64,000 nt of DNA from Propionibacteriaceae bacterium (GTDB lineage: Bacteria; Actinomycetota; Actinomycetes; Propionibacteriales; Propionibacteriaceae). Positions within the stretch are counted from its first letter, which is position 1; every line of letters begins with the position of its first letter. Below are positions 1 to 7,783 of the stretch, one piece after another. The notes below the pieces were generated by a model. It saw only the letters and a list, made by a program, of their open reading frames with translations, did no database searches and had not been told where the DNA came from. The translations under genes and the position numbers were made by a program. Location of the stretch: assembly GCA_030532575.1 (NCBI GenBank), contig JAUNKV010000001.1:1-64000 (forward strand), written 5' to 3'.

Positions 1-865
1 ACCCGGTGCGGGGGAGCCGCGGGGGAGGGACCTGGTTGCGGGGTTGGCCCCCGGGCGCCTGGGCGCCGACGCCCAACCGCGCGGCGCCGCCCAGGATGTG
101 TGTCTGCTCCAGTACTGAGTAGACCGCCGAGGCCGTCGCCGCGAGACTCCGCTCGAGGTCTGCGGTCTCGAGCCAGTGGGCCAGGAACAGTGCGGCTGTG
201 AGATCCCCCGTGCCGACGAAGTCGCGATCCAGCCGTGGAGTCTCCACCAGCCATGCTCCCCCGGGCCCCACGGCAAGCATCCGAAGCAGGCCGTCATCGT
301 GCAGATCGTCGGTCAGAACTGAGGTGACCAGCACGATGTCCGGTCCCAGACAGCGCAGTCTCTCGGCGGCCGCCAGCACCTCGTCGAGGCGGTGCAGCGA
401 CTCCCCCACGAGCTGCTCCAGCTCGAACAGGTTCGGGGTCATGATGTCGGTCTTCGGCACCACGTGCTCCCGGAAGAAGACCGGGATGTCGGCAGCGCAG
501 TAGAACCCGGTCCCCCGGTCCCCCATGACCGGGTCCGCCAGGAACAGGGCCTCGGGGTTGCGTCGCTTGGTGAGGTCAACCGCATCCAGAACGGCCCGTC
601 CCACCGCCACCGAGCCGAGGTAGCCGCTCAGCACCGCATCGACGCTGGCAAGCGCGCCCCGCTCATCGATGCCCGAGATGATCTCGGCCACATCGGTGGC
701 TGGTATGAGGGGGCCACGCCACGTGTCGTGGCCGGTGTGGTTGGAGAACAACACCGTGTGGACCCCCATCACATCGAACCCACAGCGCTGCAACGGGAAC
801 ATCGCCGAGGAATTCCCGGCATGTCCGTGACTGACGAAGGACTGGATGGACAAGACGGTGTGCAT
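1..865 (-). CDS. pdxY: Pyridoxal/pyridoxamine kinase, 3' end beyond window
   Basis: Phosphorylates pyridoxal in the B6 salvage pathway (ribokinase-like fold, cytoplasmic). Reading leftward from ATG 863-865, 288 codons are open to the window edge. Visible motifs are SIQSFVSHGHAGN at residues 6-18 (substrate loop typical of PdxY), DPVMGDRG at 111-118 and GTGDL at 218-222, whose Asp is the usual catalytic base. The family is normally about 280-290 residues, so the enzyme is nearly complete. The last 25 residues are rich in Pro, Gly and Arg and run off the edge without a stop, so the true C-terminus is unknown. It is divergent from the phosphodiesterase gene at 914, with 48 bases between starts. 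Confidence 0.88.
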   Translation of the reverse strand, partial: MHTVLSIQSFVSHGHAGNSSAMFPLQRCGFDVMGVHTVLFSNHTGHDTWRGPLIPATDVAEIISGIDERGALASVDAVLSGYLGSVAVGRAVLDAVDLTKRRNPEALFLADPVMGDRGTGFYCAADIPVFFREHVVPKTDIMTPNLFELEQLVGESLHRLDEVLAAAERLRCLGPDIVLVTSVLTDDLHDDGLLRMLAVGPGGAWLVETPRLDRDFVGTGDLTAALFLAHWLETADLERSLAATASAVYSVLEQTHILGGAARLGVGAQAPGGQPRNQVPPPRLPRTG

Positions 866-913
866 GAGGCCAGTGTGTCACTTCCCACCACAGAGCCCCT
901 CGGTGTTGGAATA

Positions 914-1705
914 ATGGCCCTCATGGTAGAGGGGTACCTGGAACCGGAGTTCGTGCCGATGGCCCACCGGGGCGGGGCGCTGCTGACGGCCAACCTTGGG
1001 ATCGAGAACACGCTCGCGGCCTTCCGCAACGCCGTTGAACTGGGCTACACCTACCTCGAGACCGATGTCCACGCCACCTCGGACCATGTCCCGCTGGCCT
1101 TCCACGACCCCAACCTGGCGCGGGTCACCGATCTGGACATGCGTATCCAGGACCTGCCCCACGCAGCGGTCAAGGAGGTTCGGGTGGGTGGCCGGGAACC
1201 CATCCCGAGCGTGGCGGAACTGCTGGAGGAGTTCCCCCGGGCACGGTTCAACTTCGACATCAAGGCCCCTCAGGCGATTGAGCCACTGGCGCGGGTGATC
1301 GAGCGCTGCAACGCCGCCCATCGGGTCTGTGTGGCTTCGTTCTCCCAGCGCAGGATCACCCGGTTCCGCAAGAGGCTGCCCTCGGTGACGACAGCGTTCG
1401 CTCCACCCGGCGTGGCGCGCATGATGCTGGGGCTGCTTCCGCGGCGTCGTGTCGGCGGGCCAGCGGTCTTCCAGATCCCCGTCGAACATCGTCTCGGCGG
1501 GCTTCGGGTGAGAGTGCTCACCCCGGAGCGGGTGCGGGCCATCCACCGTGCCGGGCTCAAGGTGCACGTGTGGACGATCGACGTGCCGAGCCAGATGCAC
1601 ACCCTGCTGGACTGGGGGGTGGACGGGATCGTCACCGACCGACCTGATCTGCTGAAGCAGGTGCTCCAGGCCCGAGGCATGTGGGTCAGGAGCACGGGAA
1701 CATGA
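914..1705 (+). CDS. Glycerophosphodiester phosphodiesterase
   Basis: A 263-residue GDPD (TIM-barrel) protein, expected to hydrolyse glycerophosphodiesters to glycerol-3-phosphate and an alcohol. The catalytic signature is complete: HR at 18-19, EN at 31-32, ETDVH at 49-53 and HD at 64-65, with the late V-W-T-I-D and GVDGIVTDRP segments typical of the C-terminal barrel. No signal peptide is visible, so it is probably cytoplasmic. The frame is open far upstream, but homology begins only near residue 14. ATG 914 was preferred; ATG 923 is an alternative, and neither has a strong ribosome-binding site. rbpA follows after 38 bases and may be cotranscribed. Confidence 0.87.
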   Translation: MALMVEGYLEPEFVPMAHRGGALLTANLGIENTLAAFRNAVELGYTYLETDVHATSDHVPLAFHDPNLARVTDLDMRIQDLPHAAVKEVRVGGREPIPSVAELLEEFPRARFNFDIKAPQAIEPLARVIERCNAAHRVCVASFSQRRITRFRKRLPSVTTAFAPPGVARMMLGLLPRRRVGGPAVFQIPVEHRLGGLRVRVLTPERVRAIHRAGLKVHVWTIDVPSQMHTLLDWGVDGIVTDRPDLLKQVLQARGMWVRSTGT

Positions 1706-1743
1706 AGACCCGATCAAACGTTGTGATTCATAGGAGGTGAAGC

Positions 1744-2082
1744 ATGGCTGATCGTGCGCTCAAGGGTATGGGCCTTGGAGCCAAGAGCTTCGAGGATGAA
1801 CAGGGTATCGAGTTCGCCGAGCGCAGTCGGATTGGCTTCGACTGCCCGAAGGGGCACCATTTCGAGGTCACCTTCGCGGTGGAGGCCGATCTGCCCTTCG
1901 AGTGGGAGTGCAAGAAGTGCGGCCTGGTCGCCACACGTTCTGACGGCACCACCGGGGAGGCCAAGGAGACCAAACCGCCCCGCACCCACTGGGACATGCT
2001 GCGGGAGCGGCGAAGCATTCCCGAGCTGGAGGACATCCTGGCCGAGCAGCTGGACAAGCTTCGGGAACAGGGCCGCGTGTGA
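1744..2082 (+). CDS. rbpA: RNA polymerase-binding protein RbpA
   Basis: Actinobacterial transcription factor that binds group I sigma factors and RNA polymerase and stabilises the open complex. It has 112 residues, the family's normal length. The N-terminal tail is followed by a zinc-ribbon-like core with C34, H38, C56 and C59, and a C-terminal sigma-interaction helix around residues 82-108 (THWDMLRERRS... with an E/L-rich repeat). A strong ribosome-binding site, AGGAGGTGA, sits 4 bases before the ATG. It lies 38 bases after the phosphodiesterase gene and converges on the flavoprotein gene ending at 2105. RbpA is restricted to Actinobacteria, so it helps place the organism. Confidence 0.96.
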   Translation: MADRALKGMGLGAKSFEDEQGIEFAERSRIGFDCPKGHHFEVTFAVEADLPFEWECKKCGLVATRSDGTTGEAKETKPPRTHWDMLRERRSIPELEDILAEQLDKLREQGRV

Positions 2083-2104
2083 CCCCGGCCCGCCGCGGAC
2101 TCGC

Positions 2105-4369
2105 TCAGTAGCGTTCGTGGTGGATCTCGTCGTGGACCCCACGCTCGCGCAGCACCGAGGCGCAGTCGGCGACCATCTCCGCCGTCCCGCACAGGTAGAA
2201 CTCGGTGCGTTCCAGGTCCAGCGGCATCGTCATCAACACATCGGTGATGCGGCCCGGTGAGTCGGTGTCCTGCTGCTCCTGGCTGTGGCAGCGGATCACT
2301 TGGGGTGGGAGCGGGGTCTCCACCCTGAGGGTCAGGTCGTGCTCGACCGAGCGGCAGCCGTAGACCAGGGTGGCCTCCTGCAGCTCCTCCCCCATCGCCT
2401 CGAACATGGCCAGGAACGGGGTGATGCCACTTCCCGCTGCCGCGAAGACACGCCTGCCCCGGGTCTCGCGCAGCGTGAAGGAGCCCAGGGGAAGCTCGAC
2501 GACGGTTTCAGTGCCCAGTTCAGCGGTGCTCATGAACTGCGAGCCGAGGCCTTGGGTGCGGGTGCTGACCATGAGGGTGAGGCGACCACCATTCAGAGCC
2601 ACGATGGAGTAGTCCCGCCACTCCCAGCGCCCCACCTTCACCCGGGCGAACTGTCCTGCCATGAACGAGGAGGCCTGACTCTCCAACTCCAGCACCACCT
2701 GCCACACCTCGGGGGTGAGAAGGGTCCTCGCCACGAGGCGTGCACGGTGTTTGTCTCTCGGCAGGATCGTCGAGGGCTCGGCGCCCCCGGCGCCGCCAGC
2801 CAGCTTGCCCAGCTGGTTCAGCTCCGGCCAGCAACGCGGTCCGATGATTTGCGCCGCAGCGGCCACGCCGCCCATCATCGCCCCGACGAAACCAGCTGAT
2901 CCGGCGTCCTGTCCGGCCAGCAGCAGCCCCTCAACGGGGGTGATGGGGCCGAGCAGGGAGGAACGCTGCTTGGGGTCGCTGGGCACGAAGGAGCCACGTA
3001 TGGCGCCTCGCTGGTGATGACTGTTCTCAGCCACCGAGACCGGGGTGGACAGTTCCAGGTACTCGGTGAGCTCCGTCAGCCCCGGAACCGCGGTTTCTGC
3101 CAGCCGAAGCAGGCCCTGACCGATGCGGTACTTCAGGGCTTCGTAGCCGGGGTGCTGGAACCCGTTGTCCTGCCCTGTCCAGCGGCGAAAGGCGTCCGGC
3201 GGGGCGAAGGCGATGATCTCCGCGGTGTGGCCGTGGGGTTCCCCGGACTTCAGGCTTGGGAAGGAGAGCTGACATCGCGAGGGGACTCCGGCGAACAGGC
3301 GACGGGTGTAGATCTCGCTGTCGGCCTCATCCAGATCGGAATGTACCCAGATGTCCTGGCTGGTCACCCCGAGGGTTGCCGGGGAAGCCTTCAGCTTGAG
3401 CAGCAGGGAAACGGCGTCGTGCCCGGGGCCCGTGTCCCCGAAACGCTGCCTGAGGCAGGCCGTGGCCTGAGCAGCTTCCCCGGTGCGTGGCAGCAGCTGG
3501 CCGTAGGTGACCGCGGCGCCAGCACTGGAGATCACCCATGGAGCGCGGTGCTCCACCAGCTGCGGGAAGGGGCTTCGGCCCTCGATCACCTCGACTCCCA
3601 CGGCCCGGCCGTTCTCGACCAGGATGCGCGCCACCTCGCAGCCCACACGCACCGCTCCCCCACCGGACTCGATGACCTCCTCGATGGTACGGGCAATCCG
3701 GGCGCTGCCCCCCTCGGGAAACCAGGCCCCGGTGAACAGGTGGTCGGCGAACAGAGCGTGCAGCTGGAAAGAACCACCCGCCGGGGGGAATCCGTAGTCG
3801 CCCCACTGGGTGGCCAGCACGGTCTTCAGTTGTGCTGAGCGAAAATTACGGTCCAGATAATCCCGGGTGGTCATCGTGGTCAGCCGATGTTGAGGACGAC
3901 GCATCAGCCGCAACAGGGGGCGCGCCCGCTCAGGTGCCAGAAACTCTGCGAAGCAGAGCCTGGCCCGGCGTGCGACCCGGCAGACATCGCGGAAGTAGCG
4001 TCGGATGGCTGCCGCCTCCTCCGGGAAGCGGGCCACGAGACGACGCTGGAACTCGGCCCGGTCGGAGGGGACCTGGAACTCGAAGTCAGGGTAGACCAGC
4101 CGCTGGAAGTCATCGGGGAGCTTGGTCCAGGTCAGCGCGCCGCCGGAGATGACATCCGTGATGCCACGCATCCGGCTGCCGGGGCCCATCTCCCCCACAT
4201 GGTGCACCCCGACGTCCCAACGTACGCCGTCGCGTCGGAAGGTGCGGGTCAGTCCGCCTGGTTCGAGGCTGCGCTCCAGAACGAGCACACGCATCCCCGC
4301 CATGCGGGTCAGGAGCGCGGCAGCCGTCAGTCCTCCGATCCCGGAGCCGATGACGATCCCGTCAAACAC
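2105..4369 (-). CDS. Fusion flavoprotein: carotenoid/retinol-type oxidoreductase plus ferredoxin-NADP-reductase-like module
   Basis: A 754-residue protein with two enzyme modules. Residues 1 to about 512 are an FAD-dependent amine-oxidase-fold enzyme of the phytoene desaturase/CrtISO/RetSat type: GSGIGG at 8-13, LERSLEPGG at 31-39, a closing FAD motif GLLLAGQDAGSAG at 481-493. After a Gly/Ala linker (about 520-535), residues 540-754 form an FNR-like flavin reductase: RDYS at 585-588 (FAD), AAGSGITP at 644-651 (NAD(P)H), CGTA at 727-730 and a terminal aromatic Tyr754. No 2Fe-2S cysteine cluster is present. I infer that the C-terminal module draws electrons from NAD(P)H to reduce the first flavin, giving a self-sufficient reductase; the substrate is unknown. 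The GTG start has GGGGGA 6 bases upstream and its own promoter. Confidence 0.8.
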   Translation of the reverse strand: MFDGIVIGSGIGGLTAAALLTRMAGMRVLVLERSLEPGGLTRTFRRDGVRWDVGVHHVGEMGPGSRMRGITDVISGGALTWTKLPDDFQRLVYPDFEFQVPSDRAEFQRRLVARFPEEAAAIRRYFRDVCRVARRARLCFAEFLAPERARPLLRLMRRPQHRLTTMTTRDYLDRNFRSAQLKTVLATQWGDYGFPPAGGSFQLHALFADHLFTGAWFPEGGSARIARTIEEVIESGGGAVRVGCEVARILVENGRAVGVEVIEGRSPFPQLVEHRAPWVISSAGAAVTYGQLLPRTGEAAQATACLRQRFGDTGPGHDAVSLLLKLKASPATLGVTSQDIWVHSDLDEADSEIYTRRLFAGVPSRCQLSFPSLKSGEPHGHTAEIIAFAPPDAFRRWTGQDNGFQHPGYEALKYRIGQGLLRLAETAVPGLTELTEYLELSTPVSVAENSHHQRGAIRGSFVPSDPKQRSSLLGPITPVEGLLLAGQDAGSAGFVGAMMGGVAAAAQIIGPRCWPELNQLGKLAGGAGGAEPSTILPRDKHRARLVARTLLTPEVWQVVLELESQASSFMAGQFARVKVGRWEWRDYSIVALNGGRLTLMVSTRTQGLGSQFMSTAELGTETVVELPLGSFTLRETRGRRVFAAAGSGITPFLAMFEAMGEELQEATLVYGCRSVEHDLTLRVETPLPPQVIRCHSQEQQDTDSPGRITDVLMTMPLDLERTEFYLCGTAEMVADCASVLRERGVHDEIHHERY

Positions 4370-4402
4370 GTGCAGTCCCCCAAGTTCGATTGTGTGGAGG
4401 AA

Positions 4403-4431
4403 ATGGTAAATTCACGAAGGTTAGTTGTCAA
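4403..4431 (-). promoter_or_regulatory. Sigma-70-type promoter of the fusion flavoprotein gene
   Basis: On the minus strand TTGACA (4431-4426) and TACCAT (4408-4403) are separated by exactly 17 bases. A start site near 4397 would give a leader of roughly 27 bases before GTG 4369. The -35 box overlaps the stop codon of fxsA, so the flavoprotein gene can be expressed apart from the long operon that ends there. The box sequences are read directly; promoter activity is inferred. Confidence 0.6.
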
Positions 4432-4934
4432 TTCAACTTGTTGGTCTGCTCCCCCTCCGTGACCTCCGGAATCAGCGTCACGGGCGTGGACTCCTCGACG
4501 ACCTCCCCCTTGAGTACTGTCGGGATATTCGGCTGAGTGCGCATCACCCGACCGACGAGTCGTCCGCACAGGCTGCGTACCAGCGGGCGGGTGAAGGGCA
4601 GCAGGAACAGCAGGCCCACGACATCGGAGAGGAACCCCGGCGCGATGAGCATGAACCCGCCGAGCATCACCAGCGCGGCATCCGCAGTCTGTCCCGGAGG
4701 AAGCGCCCCTGAGGACATGGACCGGGACAGGGCCTGCCAGGTCCGTCGCCCCTCACGCTGCAACAACCACGCCCCCACCAGGGTCGTCGCAGCGATCAGC
4801 GCCAGGGTCCACCAGCCGAGATGACTGGCCACAGCGATCAGGCAGGTGATCTCGGCGAAGACGAACAGCGCCCCCGGAACGATCAACCACAGGATGGCGA
4901 TACCGGGCCGTGGACCGCGTCGCTGCTCAGCCAC
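4428..4934 (-). CDS. fxsA: FxsA family membrane protein
   Basis: Small membrane protein of the FxsA family, named for suppression of F-exclusion of phage T7 in E. coli; its biochemical function is unknown. It has 168 residues with two hydrophobic hairpins, about residues 12-55 (two membrane spans) and about 78-110, the second holding the family segment ALVMLGGFMLIAPGFLSD. The C-terminal tail is hydrophilic. GTG 4934 was chosen because it overlaps the ppm1 stop by 8 bases (4927-4934), and homology does not extend further upstream. It is the last gene of the twelve-gene series that starts with mnhA. Confidence 0.85.
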   Translation of the reverse strand: MAEQRRGPRPGIAILWLIVPGALFVFAEITCLIAVASHLGWWTLALIAATTLVGAWLLQREGRRTWQALSRSMSSGALPPGQTADAALVMLGGFMLIAPGFLSDVVGLLFLLPFTRPLVRSLCGRLVGRVMRTQPNIPTVLKGEVVEESTPVTLIPEVTEGEQTNKLN

Positions 4935-5688
4935 GACGGCCACGCACCAACGAGGTGAGCTGCTGCCACCGATGCCGAAGCCCCATCCGCGTGGTGCTGA
5001 TGATCGCCTCCAACACCACGTTGCGCCCCATCTTCGAGTCCCCGAATTCACGTTCGACGAACTCGATGGGCACCTCGACGATGCGGAAACCGGCCCGGTG
5101 GGCGTGCCAGGTGAGGTCACGCTGGATACCGTAACCGCGCTTGTCGATGGGCAGATCGACGATGGCCCGCAGGGCGGCGGCACGGAAGGCGTTGAACCCC
5201 CCGGTGATGTCACGGTACGGCATCCCCAGCATCATGCGGATGTAGAACGACCCGCCACGGGAGAGGAACAACCGGTGCCACGGCCAGTTCACCACGGAGC
5301 CACCTGGGACGTAACGGGACCCCTTGACCATGTCGGCCCGCTCCAGCGCGGCCAGCAGCTGGGGCAGCTGCTCCGGCTGGTGGGAGCCATCCGCGTCATG
5401 CTCGACCAGAACGTCGTAGCCACGCTCCAGGCCCCAACGGAACCCGGCGAGGTAGGCGGCTCCCAGGCCTTCCTTCCCGGCGCGATGGAGGACGTGGACG
5501 TGATCATCGGTGGCAGCCAGGGCATCGGCCAGCTCGCCCGTGCCGTCCGGGGACTGGTCATCGACGACCAGGACATGGGCCTTCGGGACGCTGCTGCGCA
5601 ACCTGGCGACGATGGCCTCGATGTTCTGGGCCTCGTTGAAGGTGGGAATGATGACGAGTACCCGTTCGCAGGCTGGCGCCTCGCTCAT
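4927..5688 (-). CDS. ppm1: Polyprenol monophosphomannose synthase
   Basis: GT2 glycosyltransferase that transfers mannose from GDP-mannose to polyprenyl phosphate, supplying the lipid-linked donor for lipoglycans and protein O-mannosylation. It has 253 residues. Motifs: IIPTFNEAQNI near residue 13, VDDQSPDGT near 43, HDADGSHQPE near 98 (metal/donor site), GSRYVPGG near 122, and REFGDSKM near 212. No membrane helices follow the catalytic domain, so it is the stand-alone form. In Mycobacterium tuberculosis this domain is fused to Lnt as Ppm1; here lnt is the separate gene just upstream, overlapping by ATGA. That pairing supports both calls. Confidence 0.92.
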   Translation of the reverse strand: MSEAPACERVLVIIPTFNEAQNIEAIVARLRSSVPKAHVLVVDDQSPDGTGELADALAATDDHVHVLHRAGKEGLGAAYLAGFRWGLERGYDVLVEHDADGSHQPEQLPQLLAALERADMVKGSRYVPGGSVVNWPWHRLFLSRGGSFYIRMMLGMPYRDITGGFNAFRAAALRAIVDLPIDKRGYGIQRDLTWHAHRAGFRIVEVPIEFVEREFGDSKMGRNVVLEAIISTTRMGLRHRWQQLTSLVRGRRG

Positions 5689-7193
5689 CGGTGTTCCTTC
5701 CTGGTCGATGGTGTCTCAAGGGTACTGGACCTGGCGGTGGCGTGAACCGCGGTACCGATGGCCACCATCGCGCACAGGGCCTCGATCCAGACCCCGAGGA
5801 GAGCCGCAGGGGTCAGTCCCTCGCGCAGTGGCACCTGGAGGACACGATGGGCGGCACTGCCCTCGGTGGTCGGCTCGTGGACCCGGCCGTGGGTGTCGAT
5901 GAGCCCGGAGTACCCGTTGAGCGTTGAGGCGACGAACTCCCGTCCGAGCTCAGCAGCCCGGACCCGGTTGATCGCCATCTGTTGGAGGGGTTGCGAGGTT
6001 CCGGTGAAGTTGTGCGTCGTGCTCTGGGCCACCAGCACCTGTGCCCCATGCGTGACCAACTCCGTCACGGTCCGGTCATAGGCCAGCTCATAACAGATCA
6101 CGGTGCCGACCAACAGCCCAGGACGGCCGGGGACGGTGACCTCCAGCACGCCTGGCCCCTCACCGGGGATCGACTGGGCACCGACTCGCCCGACCTCGGG
6201 GAAGAGCGGTTCGATGAGTTCTCGGTGTGGCACCCACTCCCCGAAGGGGGCGAGGTTGCGTTTGGCGTAACGGTCGGTGATCCCCTCCTGCGGGGTCCAC
6301 CACAGGCTCACGGTTTGGCGGGTCCTGGGCTCAGGGCCCGCCATGACCGCGCCGACGAGCACGGGAACCTCGGCCAGGCGGGCACTCCAGGTGACCTGCC
6401 GTTTCGTGGGCACGTGCAGCAGGGGGTCACGATCCGTGGAGTTCTCCGCCCACAGCACGAAGTCGAGCTCCACCCCCCGGCTCCTGGCCTCGGCCAGCAG
6501 GAAGACGGTCTCACTCAGATGATTGGGGGTGGCCCCGGTGGCCGCGATGTACCCGGTGTCCAGGTCGAGGGCGACATTGCCCTGGACCAGTCCCACCGTC
6601 ACGTGTTCCTCGGGTGTGGTGACCGGACGCAGCATCATCAGCCCACCGACGCCGAAGACCGCGAGGATCGCCACCGCAGGGGCGATCCTGCGGTGGGTGC
6701 TGAGAAGATGCAGCAGCAGGCAGCCGACGAAGGCCACCAGCCAGGTCGCGCCCGGGGTGGCCACCAGGGGCAGCCACCCGGCCATCGGCTGATCGATGGC
6801 GGTGTGCCCCAACCTCAGCCAGGGAAAGCCCTTGAAGGGGAACACCCCGGCCCCGAACTCGATGAGTACCCAGGCGGTGGGCACCAGCAGCACCGCTGCC
6901 CGAAGCCGCAGCAGCAGCGTGGTGAGACAGCCGGCCAGGCCAACCCAACAGGCCATGAGGGCGACCAGGGCATGGACAGCCGCCCCGGCCTGAGCACTCA
7001 CCCAGCCGATGCACAGCTGGTTGAGCACCAGCCCTGCCAAAAAGCCGTACCCGAACCCGGCCCGCACTGACCTTCCGGTCACCACCCAGGTCAGCAGGGC
7101 GATCCCGAGGATGGGCAGGGGCCACAGATTCCATGGCTGGAAGCCCAACGCCAGCAACGCGCCGGAAAACAGGGAGCACAGGATGCGGGGCAT
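5685..7193 (-). CDS. lnt: Apolipoprotein N-acyltransferase
   Basis: Membrane enzyme that N-acylates the N-terminal diacylglyceryl-cysteine of lipoproteins. It has 502 residues: six or more N-terminal membrane spans (about residues 1-200), a carbon-nitrogen hydrolase domain (about 215-475) and a final helix. The catalytic triad is visible as Glu in WAENSTDRDP, Lys in YAKRNLAPFGEW and Cys in ICYELAYDR. ATG 7193 shares one base with the metW stop (TGATG), and homology starts there; the longer upstream frame is not used. It is directly followed by ppm1 (ATGA overlap), the order also found as one fused protein in mycobacteria. Confidence 0.9.
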   Translation of the reverse strand: MPRILCSLFSGALLALGFQPWNLWPLPILGIALLTWVVTGRSVRAGFGYGFLAGLVLNQLCIGWVSAQAGAAVHALVALMACWVGLAGCLTTLLLRLRAAVLLVPTAWVLIEFGAGVFPFKGFPWLRLGHTAIDQPMAGWLPLVATPGATWLVAFVGCLLLHLLSTHRRIAPAVAILAVFGVGGLMMLRPVTTPEEHVTVGLVQGNVALDLDTGYIAATGATPNHLSETVFLLAEARSRGVELDFVLWAENSTDRDPLLHVPTKRQVTWSARLAEVPVLVGAVMAGPEPRTRQTVSLWWTPQEGITDRYAKRNLAPFGEWVPHRELIEPLFPEVGRVGAQSIPGEGPGVLEVTVPGRPGLLVGTVICYELAYDRTVTELVTHGAQVLVAQSTTHNFTGTSQPLQQMAINRVRAAELGREFVASTLNGYSGLIDTHGRVHEPTTEGSAAHRVLQVPLREGLTPAALLGVWIEALCAMVAIGTAVHATARSSTLETPSTRKEHR

Positions 7194-7783
7194 CAACGCC
7201 TCGCGTGGAGCAGGTAGATGGCGGAACTGGCCAGCCAGTTGGCCCCCAGCCGGCTGGAACGCAGCGGGCGTCCCTGCTCGTCGAGGGGAATCCACCGCGA
7301 GATGTCGAGCCCAAGGCCATCGAACAACGGGGCAAGATCCTTCAGCGAGGTGTAGTGCAGGTTCGGGGTGTCGTACCACTGGTATGGCAGGTTCCGGCTC
7401 ACCGGCATCCGGCCACGCAGCAACCGCAGCCGGTTGCGCCAGTGGGCGAAGTTCGGCATCGAGACCACACAGGCCCTGGCGATGCGTGAAATCTCGCGCA
7501 GCACCTGCGCCGGGCGTTGCAGGTTCTGCAGCGTGCCCGAAAGCACCACCACGTCGTAGGAGTCACTGGCGAACTGATCGAGCTGGGTGTTGATGTCGAG
7601 ATCGATCACGTCGACCCCTCGCCGCAGGGCTGCCAGGAAGTGCTCCAGTTCGATCTCGACCCCGGTACCGCCGCCGCCGCGCTCGGCCAGCAGACGCAAC
7701 AGTTCACCGTCGCCGCAGCCGAGGTCAAGCACCCTGGAGCCTGCCGGGATCAGGTCTGCGATGAGCTGCAGATCGGTTCTCAT
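7193..7783 (-). CDS. metW: MetW-type methyltransferase-fold protein
   Basis: A 196-residue protein of the MetW family (class I methyltransferase fold), encoded beside MetX in many bacteria and reported to be needed with it for homoserine acylation in some. The SAM-type glycine motif VLDLGCGDGELL lies at about residues 18-29, the acidic motif VIDLDIN near 59-65, and family segments VVLSGTLQNLQRP and MPNFAHWRNR are clear. Its ATG follows the metX stop with no gap, so the two are probably translationally coupled. Context and sequence agree; whether it has enzymatic activity or is a partner subunit of MetX cannot be told from sequence. Confidence 0.88.
   Translation of the reverse strand: MRTDLQLIADLIPAGSRVLDLGCGDGELLRLLAERGGGGTGVEIELEHFLAALRRGVDVIDLDINTQLDQFASDSYDVVVLSGTLQNLQRPAQVLREISRIARACVVSMPNFAHWRNRLRLLRGRMPVSRNLPYQWYDTPNLHYTSLKDLAPLFDGLGLDISRWIPLDEQGRPLRSSRLGANWLASSAIYLLHARR

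Noticed and set aside
2071-2098. Terminator between rbpA and the flavoprotein gene
   Set aside because: Only a 5-bp CCGCG/CGCGG pairing with a 16-base loop and no T tract is present, too weak to call.
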